From NCBI RefSeq assembly GCF_017309185.1, contig NZ_JAEKJZ010000001.1, positions 310,001 to 374,000 on the forward strand: DNA of 64,000 bases, written 5' to 3'. Origin of the DNA: Roseibium aggregatum. GTDB lineage: Bacteria > Pseudomonadota > Alphaproteobacteria > Rhizobiales > Stappiaceae. Positions 45,192-53,505 of the stretch are shown here, piece after piece. The stretch's first letter is position 1. Every line of letters begins with the position of its first letter. Under the pieces are notes generated by a model. It was not told the DNA's origin and searched no databases. It saw nothing but the letters and a program-made list of their open reading frames with translations. The position numbers were made by a program, and so were the translations under genes.

Positions 45192-46136
45192 TCAAACCGC
45201 GCGTGCGTTGCTCGGGATCCGAAGCCACTTCTCCAATCCCGCGTCCCAATAAGGCGAGGACCCGTAAAGCTGCGCCAGGAAATCGATGAACACTCTGACT
45301 TTGGCCGGAAGGAACTGGCGACTCGGATAGACCGCGTAGAGGCCGACATCCTTGGACGCCCGGTATTCGGGCAACAGGATATGCAACCTGCCCTCGCGCA
45401 GTTCGGGACCGATGTCCCAGGTGGAGCGCAGGGCGATGCCGACGCCGGCAAGCAGGCATTCGCGGACCACCTCGTTGGAGTTGGTCTTGACCGGAGCCTG
45501 CGTGCGCACCGTCACGATGCCGTCGGGCCCCGCCAGACGCCAGGGGTCCTGGTTGGTCGCCGCGAGCGTGACATGGTTTTCCATCAGGTCTTCGATATTG
45601 TTCGGTGCGCCGTGTTTTTCCAGATAATCCGTGCTGGCGCAGAGGATTCGGTGTACCGGCGCCAGGCGCCGCGCCACCAGGCTGGAATCGGACAGCTCCG
45701 CGATCCGGATCGCGAGGTCGTAGCCGTCGCCGACGATATCGACGAAATCGTCCGAGAGATCCAGATTGACCGAGAGGTCTGGGTTTTCAGTCAGGAACCT
45801 GGCCATATGCGGTGCAATGTGCAGCCGTCCGAAAGAGGTCGGCACGGCGACACGGAGATTTCCCCGCGCCTTCGCCGATCCCCGCGACACAAAGGACTCG
45901 GCCTCCTCCACGGAGGCAAGAATGGCGACAACGCGTTCGTAAAATCCCTGTCCGGCTTCGGTCATCGCAATCTGCCGGGTGGTCCGTTGCAGGAGACGGG
46001 TGCCGAGCTTCTCCTCCAGACGGCGGATGCGCTTGGAGACGACTGCGGGCGACAGGCTCATCTCGCGGCCGGCGGCCGACATGCTGCCGGCGCTCACCAC
46101 CCGTGCGAAGATCTCCATGTCGGTCAGATTGCTCAT
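45192..46136 (-). CDS. LysR family transcriptional regulator, 314 aa
   Basis: Helix-turn-helix at residues 4-62 (MEIFARVVSAGSMSAAGREM, LSPAVVSKRIRRLEEKLGTR). The effector domain follows (NLRVAVPTSFGRLHIAPHMA), of the CrgA/DmlR-like subgroup that often controls an adjacent oxidoreductase or transport gene; here no such divergent gene is present, as the next gene is a small membrane protein 262 bases away. The ATG at 46136 is preceded by GAGAGATT. It is unrelated to the tandem pair at 36225-38097. Confidence 0.92.
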   Translation of the reverse strand: MSNLTDMEIFARVVSAGSMSAAGREMSLSPAVVSKRIRRLEEKLGTRLLQRTTRQIAMTEAGQGFYERVVAILASVEEAESFVSRGSAKARGNLRVAVPTSFGRLHIAPHMARFLTENPDLSVNLDLSDDFVDIVGDGYDLAIRIAELSDSSLVARRLAPVHRILCASTDYLEKHGAPNNIEDLMENHVTLAATNQDPWRLAGPDGIVTVRTQAPVKTNSNEVVRECLLAGVGIALRSTWDIGPELREGRLHILLPEYRASKDVGLYAVYPSRQFLPAKVRVFIDFLAQLYGSSPYWDAGLEKWLRIPSNARAV

Positions 46137-46397
46137 TTTCAATCTCTCAGAAACGCGATTGATCGTTTGCCGAAGGTTTTCCGCAGACGTTACACTTTCC
46201 AGACTAAGGGAAAGGCATTGAATTGCCACCCCGGAATAAGACTGAGCCCCATGGTTCAGCCGCCATCGGCCTCACTCTCGAAACGCCGGAACGAGCAATT
46301 CGCCCCCGGGAGGGGTCTCAATCCTTGTCGTACGGTCAACGGTGTGTAGTGTGGTCGGTGTATTGATTCCGCGGTTTCTTTCAATTGGGGCACGATC

Positions 46398-46757
46398 ATG
46401 AACGAACAGTCCGATGTTGCAGGTTATCTCGAACCGGGCGGCAAGAACGTTACGCTCGTCTATATTCTTTATCTTGTAAGTATCGTCGTTGGCATCACAG
46501 GCATTGTCGGCGTCGTTTTTGCCTATCTGAACCGAGGCAAGGGCGCGGCCTGGGTCGATTCCCACTACACCTTCCAGATAAGGACCTTCTGGATCGGCAT
46601 TCTGTTCAGTCTGATCGGCTTCATCCTGATGTTTGTCTTCATCGGTATCTTCGTGCTGATCGCGGTTCTGATCTGGATGATCATCCGGTGCATCAAGGGG
46701 CTGCAACTGGCCGGCAAGGAAGAAGCCGTGCCGAACCCGCAGACCTGGATGTTCTGA
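46398..46757 (+). CDS. Small integral membrane protein (DUF4870-like), 119 aa
   Basis: The protein has three hydrophobic segments: about 18-43 (TLVYILYLVSIVVGITGIVG), 63-80 and 82-100. Loop residues NRGKGAAWVDSHYTFQIRTF match the pattern of the short DUF4870/YtpI-type membrane proteins. The C terminus is polar. Function is unknown. A strong terminator follows directly (46780-46815), and the gene converges with the TRAP permease gene. Confidence 0.8.
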   Translation: MNEQSDVAGYLEPGGKNVTLVYILYLVSIVVGITGIVGVVFAYLNRGKGAAWVDSHYTFQIRTFWIGILFSLIGFILMFVFIGIFVLIAVLIWMIIRCIKGLQLAGKEEAVPNPQTWMF

Positions 46758-46779
46758 TCCCGGGGGAAGGATCGATATC

Positions 46780-46815
46780 AAGCCCGCACGCATCCGCGTC
46801 GCGGGCTTTTTCTTT
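46780..46815 (+). terminator. Rho-independent terminator after the small membrane protein
   Basis: AAGCCCGC pairs with GCGGGCTT around a 13-base loop and is followed by TTTCTTT. It begins 23 bases after the stop. Confidence 0.88.
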
Positions 46816-46924
46816 CCGTGACTTCATCCTTCCCGGATCAACCGGAAGCGATGTCTTCGGGCATCATGTCCAACCGCCAAGAACAGCGCCCAGTCCGGCG
46901 GTGTTCTCTCAGTTGCGGTTGGCA

Positions 46925-48208
46925 TTACATCAGGTTCGGCAGCCACAGGGTGATTTCCGGAAAGGCGATCAGCAGGGCCAGGACCGCGACCTCCATGACG
47001 ATGAAGGGGATCAGCCCTCTGAAGATCGTGGCCAGGGGAACCCGGGTCTGTGCCGAGGCAACATAGGCGTTCAATCCGAGCGGAGGCGTCAGGAGGCCGA
47101 TTTCCACGGTCTTGGTAACGATGATGCCGAACCAGACCGGGTCGAAGTCGAGCGCCATCGCCGCCGGAAACGCCAGCGGCATGGAAAGCGACAGGATCGC
47201 GAGCTGGTCCATGAACATGCCCATCACCAGCAGCACGAAGACCATGATCATGAGAATTGCATAGCGCGGCATCTCTGAAGTGGTGACGGCCTCCAGGATG
47301 GTCTGGGTCACCCGTGTGAAGGTCAGGTAGTTGGCGAAAATGGCCGAGCAGGCGACGATCGCAACGATCATCACGGTGGCCTTGACGGCGTTGCTCAGCG
47401 CGCCGCCGAAAGCCTTCGGCCGGAAGGTCCGCTGGAAAACGCATACGATGATCGAGCCGAGAACACCCAGAGCGGCCGCCTCCGACGGCGATGCCAGACC
47501 GAGATATATGGCGCCGATAACCGCGACGATCAGCAGGATCATCGGCACGACATAAATGCTGGTGCTCACGGCTTTGCCCAGTTCGAAGGGCTCGCCTTCC
47601 GGGGCATAATCGGTCTTGTGGGCGATGACCTTTATGACGAACGCCAGACTGAGCGCCGTCAGAATGCCTGGAATGACACCGGCGATGAACAGCTTGCCGA
47701 TGGAGGTCTCCGTCAAAACGCCATAGACGACCAGAACAATGCTCGGCGGCACGACCACGGCCAGCGTTCCGCCGACGCTGACGACGGCCGAAGACAGGCG
47801 GTCGTTGTAGCGGTGACGGCGCATTTCCGGAAAGGCGGAGGTTGCCATCGCGGCCGTCGACGCGGTGCTGCTCCCCACCAGGGCGGCCAGAAGAACGGAC
47901 GCGCCGACCGTTGCCATGGCGAGGCCTCCCTTCACATGGCCGATCCAGGACTGACAGGCGACGATGGCACGGCGTGTGACATCTCCGGAGGTCAGCACTT
48001 CCGCCATCAGGATGAAGAGAGGGATCGCCACAAGGACGAAGGAAGACGCCGTATCGAAAAACGTGCGTTCCAGTACCGAAAGGGCCGGCCGGGTGCCGAT
48101 TTGCATGGCCAGACCGGTGGCTCCGGCAATCCCCATCGCAAAGGCGATGGGCAACCGGATGATCATCAGAACGGCCAGGACGACGAGAAGAATGAAAAAG
48201 GACAGCAT
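46925..48208 (-). CDS. TRAP transporter large permease, DctM family, 427 aa (catabolic cluster)
   Basis: Sodium-coupled transport subunit with about 12 hydrophobic segments. DctM words include SAVVSVGGTLAVVVPPSIVL near residue 142, GMFMDQLAILSLSMPLAFP near 335 and KTVEIGLLTPPLGLNAYVA before the end. ATG 48208 is used; a TTG two codons earlier is possible. It is last in the ligase-MaoC-Q-P-M operon. A terminator-like hairpin (48229-48254) lies between this gene and the receptor gene, so it is probably expressed at a lower level than the receptor. Confidence 0.93.
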   Translation of the reverse strand: MLSFFILLVVLAVLMIIRLPIAFAMGIAGATGLAMQIGTRPALSVLERTFFDTASSFVLVAIPLFILMAEVLTSGDVTRRAIVACQSWIGHVKGGLAMATVGASVLLAALVGSSTASTAAMATSAFPEMRRHRYNDRLSSAVVSVGGTLAVVVPPSIVLVVYGVLTETSIGKLFIAGVIPGILTALSLAFVIKVIAHKTDYAPEGEPFELGKAVSTSIYVVPMILLIVAVIGAIYLGLASPSEAAALGVLGSIIVCVFQRTFRPKAFGGALSNAVKATVMIVAIVACSAIFANYLTFTRVTQTILEAVTTSEMPRYAILMIMVFVLLVMGMFMDQLAILSLSMPLAFPAAMALDFDPVWFGIIVTKTVEIGLLTPPLGLNAYVASAQTRVPLATIFRGLIPFIVMEVAVLALLIAFPEITLWLPNLM

Positions 48209-48228
48209 CCGCAACAGACCTTGAAGGG

Positions 48229-48254
48229 AAAAAAGGCGGCCGGAACCGGCCGCC
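48229..48254 (-). terminator. Hairpin with T tract between TRAP receptor and large permease genes
   Basis: On the minus strand GGCGGCCGG pairs perfectly with CCGGCCGCC around TT and is followed by six T. It lies 24 bases after the receptor stop and 21 bases before the permease ATG. It has all features of an intrinsic terminator or 3' stabiliser, so it likely makes the receptor more abundant than the permease. Confidence 0.8.
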
Positions 48255-48277
48255 AGGTTCGTGGTAACGCTCCGACG

Positions 48278-49288
48278 TTATTCGCTCGTCAGTTTGCGAT
48301 AGTCTTCAAGGACGGCCTTGGCGGTTTCACTGCCGCCGCCGACGCGCTGGACCCAGTCAGCCGAGACTTCGGCCATGGATGCATTCAGTTCCGCCAGTTC
48401 CTCGGGTGTGAAATCGTAGACCTCGAGTTCCTGTTCGGTCCACTCGTCCACCAGTTTCTCGATGGAGGCGTCCTGTGCTTCGGCAACATGAAGGGCGATG
48501 TCCTTGCCGGCGTCCAGCATCGCGGTCTTCACAGTTTCCGGAAGCCCGTCGAAGCGATCTTTCTGGACGACCATCACGAAGCTGTACCCGCCGAACGAGC
48601 CGTTCTTCGAGATGTGGCTGACGACTTCCTGCAGATTGTAACCCGGCACGGAGGCGAGCGGGAACAGGATGCCGTCAAGGCGTGAGCGCTCCACGGCCGT
48701 ATAGACCTCCGGACCGGGAATGCTCACGCCGACGGCGCCGAGGCTCCTTGCGGTCATGGCCTGGGTCGAACCGCTGGTGCGGATATCGAGGCCGGTCCAG
48801 TCGCCCGGCCCTCCCAGATGTTTCTTGGCAAGAACCTGGTAGGGCGGCAGAACGAAACCGAATATCGGCACGACTTCCGCCGCAAGCAGTTCATCGCGCA
48901 AGGGGCCTTTTGCCAGCATCTCTTGAAGCGCCTTGGTGCCGTGAACCGCCGAGCTGTAATACCCGGGGAGGGCGACCACCGAGTTCAGCGGCAGATCCTT
49001 GCTGTGATAGGGCGTGCCGATGAGGGCGGCATCCAGAATGCCGGCCTTCACGGCATCGAGTTGCGCTGCCGCCTTCGCCGCCTGGGCGGAAGGATAGTGC
49101 TCGAATTCGATCTCCCCGCCGGTCGCCTCCTCCACGGCCTTCATCCAGCGGGTCGTGCCTTCGATCGATACGATATGCGTCGTTGACTGAAAGTCGCCGA
49201 GACGCAGCGTTTCGGCGGAAGCGCCAACCGTTCCAAGGGCCAGAGCGCCGGCAAGCAGGGATGCTGCTGCTTTCGAGAATTTCATCAT
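48278..49288 (-). CDS. TRAP transporter substrate-binding protein, DctP family, 336 aa (catabolic cluster)
   Basis: Periplasmic receptor. Strong ribosome site GGGAGGAAAT before ATG ATG; signal peptide residues 1-26 end VGASAE. The mature protein begins TLRLGDFQSTTHIVSIEGTT, unlike the DctP-type receptor at 26023, and the ligand-arginine region is WTGLDIRTSGSTQAMTARSL near residue 165. Sequence words such as STTHIVSIEG and GPEVYTAVERSRLDGI place it among receptors for larger or aromatic/branched carboxylates rather than succinate, but this is inference. It sits between the small and large permease genes in the unusual order Q-P-M. Confidence 0.9.
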   Translation of the reverse strand: MMKFSKAAASLLAGALALGTVGASAETLRLGDFQSTTHIVSIEGTTRWMKAVEEATGGEIEFEHYPSAQAAKAAAQLDAVKAGILDAALIGTPYHSKDLPLNSVVALPGYYSSAVHGTKALQEMLAKGPLRDELLAAEVVPIFGFVLPPYQVLAKKHLGGPGDWTGLDIRTSGSTQAMTARSLGAVGVSIPGPEVYTAVERSRLDGILFPLASVPGYNLQEVVSHISKNGSFGGYSFVMVVQKDRFDGLPETVKTAMLDAGKDIALHVAEAQDASIEKLVDEWTEQELEVYDFTPEELAELNASMAEVSADWVQRVGGGSETAKAVLEDYRKLTSE

Positions 49289-49312
49289 ATTTCCTCCCGT
49301 ATGAATGGTTTG

Positions 49313-49807
49313 TCATGACGAGGTGTTTGACACACCTTCTTCCGTTGCTTCGTAGAGGAGCCGCACCATGAGAATGCCGCAGCCCAAGGGGACGGTGAGA
49401 TAAGCCCAGCCGAGAGGCCAGTCGACCGCGCCGAACTCGACTTCTCCCTGCGCGAAGGCTTCAAAGGCGAATTGCCCGGACATGTATGTGACCGCCGCGA
49501 AAAACCCCGCCGCCAGCAACAGCCGGAAAATCCGGAGCAAATGCCAGTGAGGTCCGGACAATCCGCCCGGTATGACGTCGAGCGCCAGATGTCCGCCATC
49601 CCGGAAGACCCGTGACAGGGACAGACAGGCCAGCGCGGGCATCAGATAAAGCTCTGTCATCTCGAACTGGATCTGTATGGGGATGCCGAAGAACAGCCGC
49701 ATGAGAATGTCGGCGTTCAACAGCACCGCCACCGTCAGCAGGGAAAGGCATCCTGCGTAATGCAGGATGTCCTCAACCCGGGTCAGGTACTTTCCGAAAG
49801 TGTTCAA
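49313..49807 (-). CDS. TRAP transporter small permease, DctQ family, 164 aa (TTG start)
   Basis: Four hydrophobic segments. The best start is TTG at 49807, which has a near-perfect ribosome site (GGGAGGAAAGC) and begins NTFGKYLTRVEDILHYAG; upstream codons of the same frame run into the MaoC gene. Family words: LLNADILMRLFFGIPIQIQF and MTELYLMPALACLSLSRVFR. The gap from the MaoC stop is 28 bases and to the receptor ATG 24 bases, so it is part of one operon. Confidence 0.9.
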   Translation of the reverse strand: MNTFGKYLTRVEDILHYAGCLSLLTVAVLLNADILMRLFFGIPIQIQFEMTELYLMPALACLSLSRVFRDGGHLALDVIPGGLSGPHWHLLRIFRLLLAAGFFAAVTYMSGQFAFEAFAQGEVEFGAVDWPLGWAYLTVPLGCGILMVRLLYEATEEGVSNTSS

Positions 49808-49835
49808 GCTTTCCTCCCAGACGCTTGAAACCCGG

Positions 49836-50975
49836 TCAGCGAGCAGGCAATTCCACGATCGCCGAACCCATTGCCGACAGTTCGCCGTCCTGTTGTTCGG
49901 CGCGCTGCGAAATCTCGACGAGATGCTTGCCGTCTTCGACGAATTTCCGGGTGACGTCACCGTTGATGAGAATGATGTCGCCCTCCGGATTGTGCCGGCG
50001 GACCTGGCATTTCGCCTTGCGCAGGAAACCGTCGTCGCCCATCCAGTTGGTGATCTGGTGCTGCAGCCACGACGTGCGTTCCGGCCCATAGTCATAGGCA
50101 CCCGGCGCGCCGACCATCAGGGCGAAGTCTTCTTCCCAGTGGACGCGTTCCGGGCAGTCCGGAATGCCGAAACGATTCTTGATGCCGGCGCCCGGGTGCT
50201 TCTGCTGGAGTTGCCAGGCAAGCTTGTTGGCCCGGATATAGAGGCCGCCCCATCCTTGTGCATAGGCAATGAAGCCGGTCACGGTCATCGGCCCCTTGAC
50301 CATGGTCGGCAGGGCTTCGCCTTCGGAGACGTCGTCCCAGTAAAGCCTGTCTGCGCCGCGGATCTTTTCCTGCGCGTAGTACTTGGAGAAGCTGTCGAGT
50401 TCCTCCTGGGTGTAGACACGCGGCTCGCGGTTGCGGACCTCCGTATATTTGGTGCCGTTTTCCCGCGCGGCGTCGCGGTCGGTCCGGAAACACCAGCTGT
50501 CGGCTTCCGCCAGCAGGTCGCCGTTTTTCTCGTCGAAAAACTTGACGTGATAGATCTGCTGGATCGCGCGGCCGGCAAACCGGGTCTGGTGCGGGATCAG
50601 GTCTTTCAGCCAGGCTTCCGTGCGGATGACCGTGTCCCGCAGGATCGGCTTGTGCCAGGTCCAGTCGGCGCCGGACCACATGGCGTGAACCCCCGGCAGC
50701 CCGCCGACGTAGCCGGATATGATGCGGCTGGTCGCGAATAGGAAACTGGGCAAGGCGATCACGTCGCCATATTTCGTGGTTCTGGCGTAGTCCGGGTCGC
50801 ACCAGAGCGGGTTGTCGTCACCGATACCGTGCGCATAGTGGCGGATGTTGTCGCGAGTCGCTTCGTAGCACCAGGGCTCGACGGTGTTCTCGATCTTGAC
50901 TCCGATACGTGCGCGCAGGTCATCGAGACCTTCTTCCGTAATCTTCGGAAATTGCTTGTGTGCAATTTCGTTCAT
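49836..50975 (-). CDS. Double-hotdog MaoC-family acyl dehydratase/hydratase, 379 aa
   Basis: The enzyme has two hotdog halves. The N-terminal half resembles the FAS1-type dehydratase (MaoC N-terminal) domain: YEATRDNIRHYAHGIGDDNP near residue 42, then WTWHKPILRDTVIRTEAWL near 105. The C-terminal half begins about 215 (YWDDVSEGEALPTMVKGPMT) and ends RRHNPEGDIILINGDVTRKF. Enzymes of this shape hydrate enoyl-CoA or dehydrate hydroxyacyl-CoA thioesters. The usual catalytic Asp/His pair of the MaoC hydratase-2 motif is not obvious, so it belongs to a variant subfamily. ATG 50975 has GGAGGAAGG. It lies in the operon between an acyl-CoA ligase and TRAP genes. Confidence 0.85.
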   Translation of the reverse strand: MNEIAHKQFPKITEEGLDDLRARIGVKIENTVEPWCYEATRDNIRHYAHGIGDDNPLWCDPDYARTTKYGDVIALPSFLFATSRIISGYVGGLPGVHAMWSGADWTWHKPILRDTVIRTEAWLKDLIPHQTRFAGRAIQQIYHVKFFDEKNGDLLAEADSWCFRTDRDAARENGTKYTEVRNREPRVYTQEELDSFSKYYAQEKIRGADRLYWDDVSEGEALPTMVKGPMTVTGFIAYAQGWGGLYIRANKLAWQLQQKHPGAGIKNRFGIPDCPERVHWEEDFALMVGAPGAYDYGPERTSWLQHQITNWMGDDGFLRKAKCQVRRHNPEGDIILINGDVTRKFVEDGKHLVEISQRAEQQDGELSAMGSAIVELPAR

Positions 50976-51015
50976 GCCTTCCTCCATTAAGTAATGTGCT
51001 TTCGCCGGGGAACGG

Positions 51016-52575
51016 TCAGGCGGCGCCTGCCGTTTCCTTGGCTTCCGCGTCTCTGAGAACCTTGCGGTTGACTTTTCCCGCCGGTGTCTTCGGCAGGGAT
51101 TTCACGAACTCGACCTGGCGCGGGTATTCGTGCCGGCTGAGATTGTTGCGGACGAGATCCTGAATTTCGTGGACGAGGTCCCCGGCTTCTCCGGCCTTCA
51201 GAACGATGAAGGCCTTGACCACCTGGCCGCGGACCGGATCTGGCACGCCGATGGCGGCGGCTTCGGCGACCTTCGGGTGTTTCAGAATGGCGTCCTCGAT
51301 CTCGACGGCGCCGATCGTCCAGCCCGCGGAGATAATGACGTCGTCGGCCCGGCCGCCGTGATAGAAGTAGCCATCCTCGTCGACCCGGCCGAGATCCTTG
51401 GTCGGGAACCATTGGCCGCCCTTCTTGACCATCAACTCGCCGGTTTCGCCGGGCTTGACCGGATTGCCGTCCGGGCCCTGCACCTCGACTTCCACGCCGG
51501 GAACGGCCTTCCCCATGGCGCCGTCCCGCACTTCCAGGTCGTCGGCGCCCGGATAGTTGGAAATGATGACGCCGATCTCGGTGGTGCCGTACATGGATCG
51601 GACCTTGGTGCCGAACACCTTTTCACAGAAGCTTGCGGTCTCGCTGTCGATTGGCTCGCCGGTGAAGGTCAGCTTTTCGAAGGCATAGGTGAAGTTCTCC
51701 GCCTCGCCGGAATTGCGCATCATCCGGTAGTGGGTCGCGGCGGCGGTGAGATTGGTGATCTTGAAGTCCTGAAGGGCTTTCAGAAGGCGCACCGGGTCGA
51801 ACTTTCCAGAAAACGTTCCGGTCGAGACCCCAAGCGAAAGCGGCGCCAGCGTGCCGTGCCAGAGACCGTGCCCCCAGGCCGGCGAGGACGGGCAGAAGAA
51901 CCGGTCACCGGGACGGATGCCGGTCGCGTAAAGCGCGGCGACCATCAAGGTAACGATGGAGCGGTGGGTGTGTTCGACGGCGGCCGGCAGCAGGCGGGTG
52001 GTTCCGGAGGTGTATTGCAGCACGGCGAGATCGCTTCCTGCTGTCCGCCACTCGAAGGTTTTGGGAAGTTCACAGATCGAGCTGAGAAAGTCGCTGTCCG
52101 CGACGACCACGTTAAGGTTGCCCGCTTCGAGGCAGTCCTTGGATTTCTCCCGATTGGTGAACATCAGCTTCGGCTTGCAGTCTTCCGCACGCAGCCGAAT
52201 GCCTTCCGGACCGAAAAGCGTGAACATCGGCACGGCGACGGCACCCGACTTCATCGTGCCGAAAAGCGCCGCGTAATAGGCAAGTGACGGTTCCAGCATG
52301 ACGGCGACACGGTCGCCTTTTTGCACACCCCGGTTTCTCAGGTAGTGGGCGAAGCGGGAAGACAGATGGCTGAGGTCCGCGAAGGTGACGATTTCGTCCC
52401 GGCCGTCGGCATGGGCGATGCGCAGGGCGACGTTGTCGCCGTCCACATGCCGGTCGATGCATTCATGCGCGATGTTGAAGCTTTCGCGCGTGCCGTCGAA
52501 CAGCTCCCAAAGGGCTTCCTTCGTGTAGTGCTTCTGCGCATCCGCATACGACGTGTAGTCGGTCAGCCGCGTCAT
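51016..52575 (-). CDS. AMP-forming acyl-CoA synthetase with an atypical P-loop motif, 519 aa
   Basis: Activates a carboxylic acid to its CoA thioester through an acyl-adenylate. The ANL superfamily layout is clear: A5-like MYGTTEIG near residue 330, the A7/A8 region FPTKDLGRVDEDGYFYHGGR and DDVIISAGWTIGAVEIEDAI, and the catalytic lysine Lys501 in KTPAGKVNRK. The usual P-loop (TSGTTGxPK) here reads TSGTTRLLPAAV at 189-200, without the lysine. The protein is closest in style to medium-chain or aromatic acid ligases. GGGAGG precedes the ATG. It is first in the operon, divergent from the IclR gene. Confidence 0.9.
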   Translation of the reverse strand: MTRLTDYTSYADAQKHYTKEALWELFDGTRESFNIAHECIDRHVDGDNVALRIAHADGRDEIVTFADLSHLSSRFAHYLRNRGVQKGDRVAVMLEPSLAYYAALFGTMKSGAVAVPMFTLFGPEGIRLRAEDCKPKLMFTNREKSKDCLEAGNLNVVVADSDFLSSICELPKTFEWRTAGSDLAVLQYTSGTTRLLPAAVEHTHRSIVTLMVAALYATGIRPGDRFFCPSSPAWGHGLWHGTLAPLSLGVSTGTFSGKFDPVRLLKALQDFKITNLTAAATHYRMMRNSGEAENFTYAFEKLTFTGEPIDSETASFCEKVFGTKVRSMYGTTEIGVIISNYPGADDLEVRDGAMGKAVPGVEVEVQGPDGNPVKPGETGELMVKKGGQWFPTKDLGRVDEDGYFYHGGRADDVIISAGWTIGAVEIEDAILKHPKVAEAAAIGVPDPVRGQVVKAFIVLKAGEAGDLVHEIQDLVRNNLSRHEYPRQVEFVKSLPKTPAGKVNRKVLRDAEAKETAGAA

Positions 52576-52625
52576 GGGCCTGTTTCCTCCCCGAACATTT
52601 TTTCCGGAACGGCTAAGCGTCCCAA

Positions 52626-52639
52626 CCTTGTTGACAAGG
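52626..52639. promoter_or_regulatory. Palindromic operator candidate near the acyl-CoA ligase promoter
   Basis: CCTTGT-TG-ACAAGG is a perfect palindrome 51 bases upstream of the ligase ATG. It lies just downstream of a possible minus-strand promoter with TTGACA (52666-52661) and a weak CTAGCC -10. This position would suit repression by the divergent IclR regulator. Confidence 0.4.
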
Positions 52640-52679
52640 CTAGGGGAAGCGGATCAGTATTGTCAATATGATTTCTTTA

Positions 52680-52693
52680 TTGTATATAGACAA
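52680..52693. promoter_or_regulatory. Palindromic operator candidate near the IclR gene start
   Basis: TTGT-ATATAG-ACAA shares TTGT/ACAA half-sites with the palindrome at 52626 and lies 27 bases upstream of the IclR ATG. It is a candidate autoregulatory IclR site. Confidence 0.35.
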
Positions 52694-52719
52694 CAAAATC
52701 AAGTTGTCAGGAACAAAAA

Positions 52720-53502
52720 ATGCAGGAAGAACAAAAGACCATTCGCAAGCGACAGGTGCCCGCGGTCACCCGGGCCGTGGCGATCCTTCGTCAGTTGGCA
52801 CGCGAGGAGGAGCCCGTGGGGGTCAACCCTCTGGCGCGTTCGCTCGATCTGATTCCGAGTACTTGCCTGCATATTCTCAGAGCGCTTCAGGACGAGGGGC
52901 TTGTCGCTTTCGATCCCGAAACCAAACGCTATTCCATCGGCCTTGGGATCCTGCCGCTGGCGCGTTCCGCTCTGCAGCGCAACACCTTCGCGACCCTCGT
53001 TCAGCCGCGGCTCGACCGGTTGTCGGAGGACTTCGGGGTCACGGGGATCGCCACGCAGCTCACCCAGCCCGGGCACATGGTCGTCATAGCCATGTCGCAG
53101 TCCAGCATTCCCTTCCGGCTACAGGTGGATCTGGGCAGCCGGTTTCCCGCGCTCATCAGCGCGACCGGCCGCTGCTTCGCCGCCTTCAATCGCGAGAAAG
53201 ACGAACAGTTGCGCAAGGATTTCGAAGATCTGAGCTGGGATCATCCGCCTGCTTACGAGGACTGGCTGACCGAGGTTTCACAAGCCAGGGACAAGGGCTA
53301 TGCGGTGGATGCCGGCACTTACATTTCGGGTGTGACGGTCATAGCCGTCCCCCTCTTCGACGCGGGCGGCCGCATGGCCCGCAGCCTCGTCGCCATCGGT
53401 ATTTCCGAACGCATTCAGACCACCGGGGCAGACCGGGTCGCTGACGCCATGCTGGCGCTGCGCGATCAGATGTCCAGCACACAGATGACAATGGAAGGAT
53501 GA
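52720..53502 (+). CDS. IclR family transcriptional regulator, 260 aa
   Basis: N-terminal winged helix-turn-helix (residues 15-70; VTRAVAILRQLAREEEPVGV, SLDLIPSTCLHILRALQDEG) and a GAF-like effector domain (from about 90; RLDRLSEDFGVTGIATQL, and VSQARDKGYAVDAGTYISG with the ligand loop near 195). It is divergent from the ligase operon and is followed four bases later by the thioesterase gene, so one regulator probably controls both arms of the cluster. The effector is likely the imported acid or its CoA ester. Confidence 0.93.
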   Translation: MQEEQKTIRKRQVPAVTRAVAILRQLAREEEPVGVNPLARSLDLIPSTCLHILRALQDEGLVAFDPETKRYSIGLGILPLARSALQRNTFATLVQPRLDRLSEDFGVTGIATQLTQPGHMVVIAMSQSSIPFRLQVDLGSRFPALISATGRCFAAFNREKDEQLRKDFEDLSWDHPPAYEDWLTEVSQARDKGYAVDAGTYISGVTVIAVPLFDAGGRMARSLVAIGISERIQTTGADRVADAMLALRDQMSSTQMTMEG

Positions 53503-53505
53503 CAC

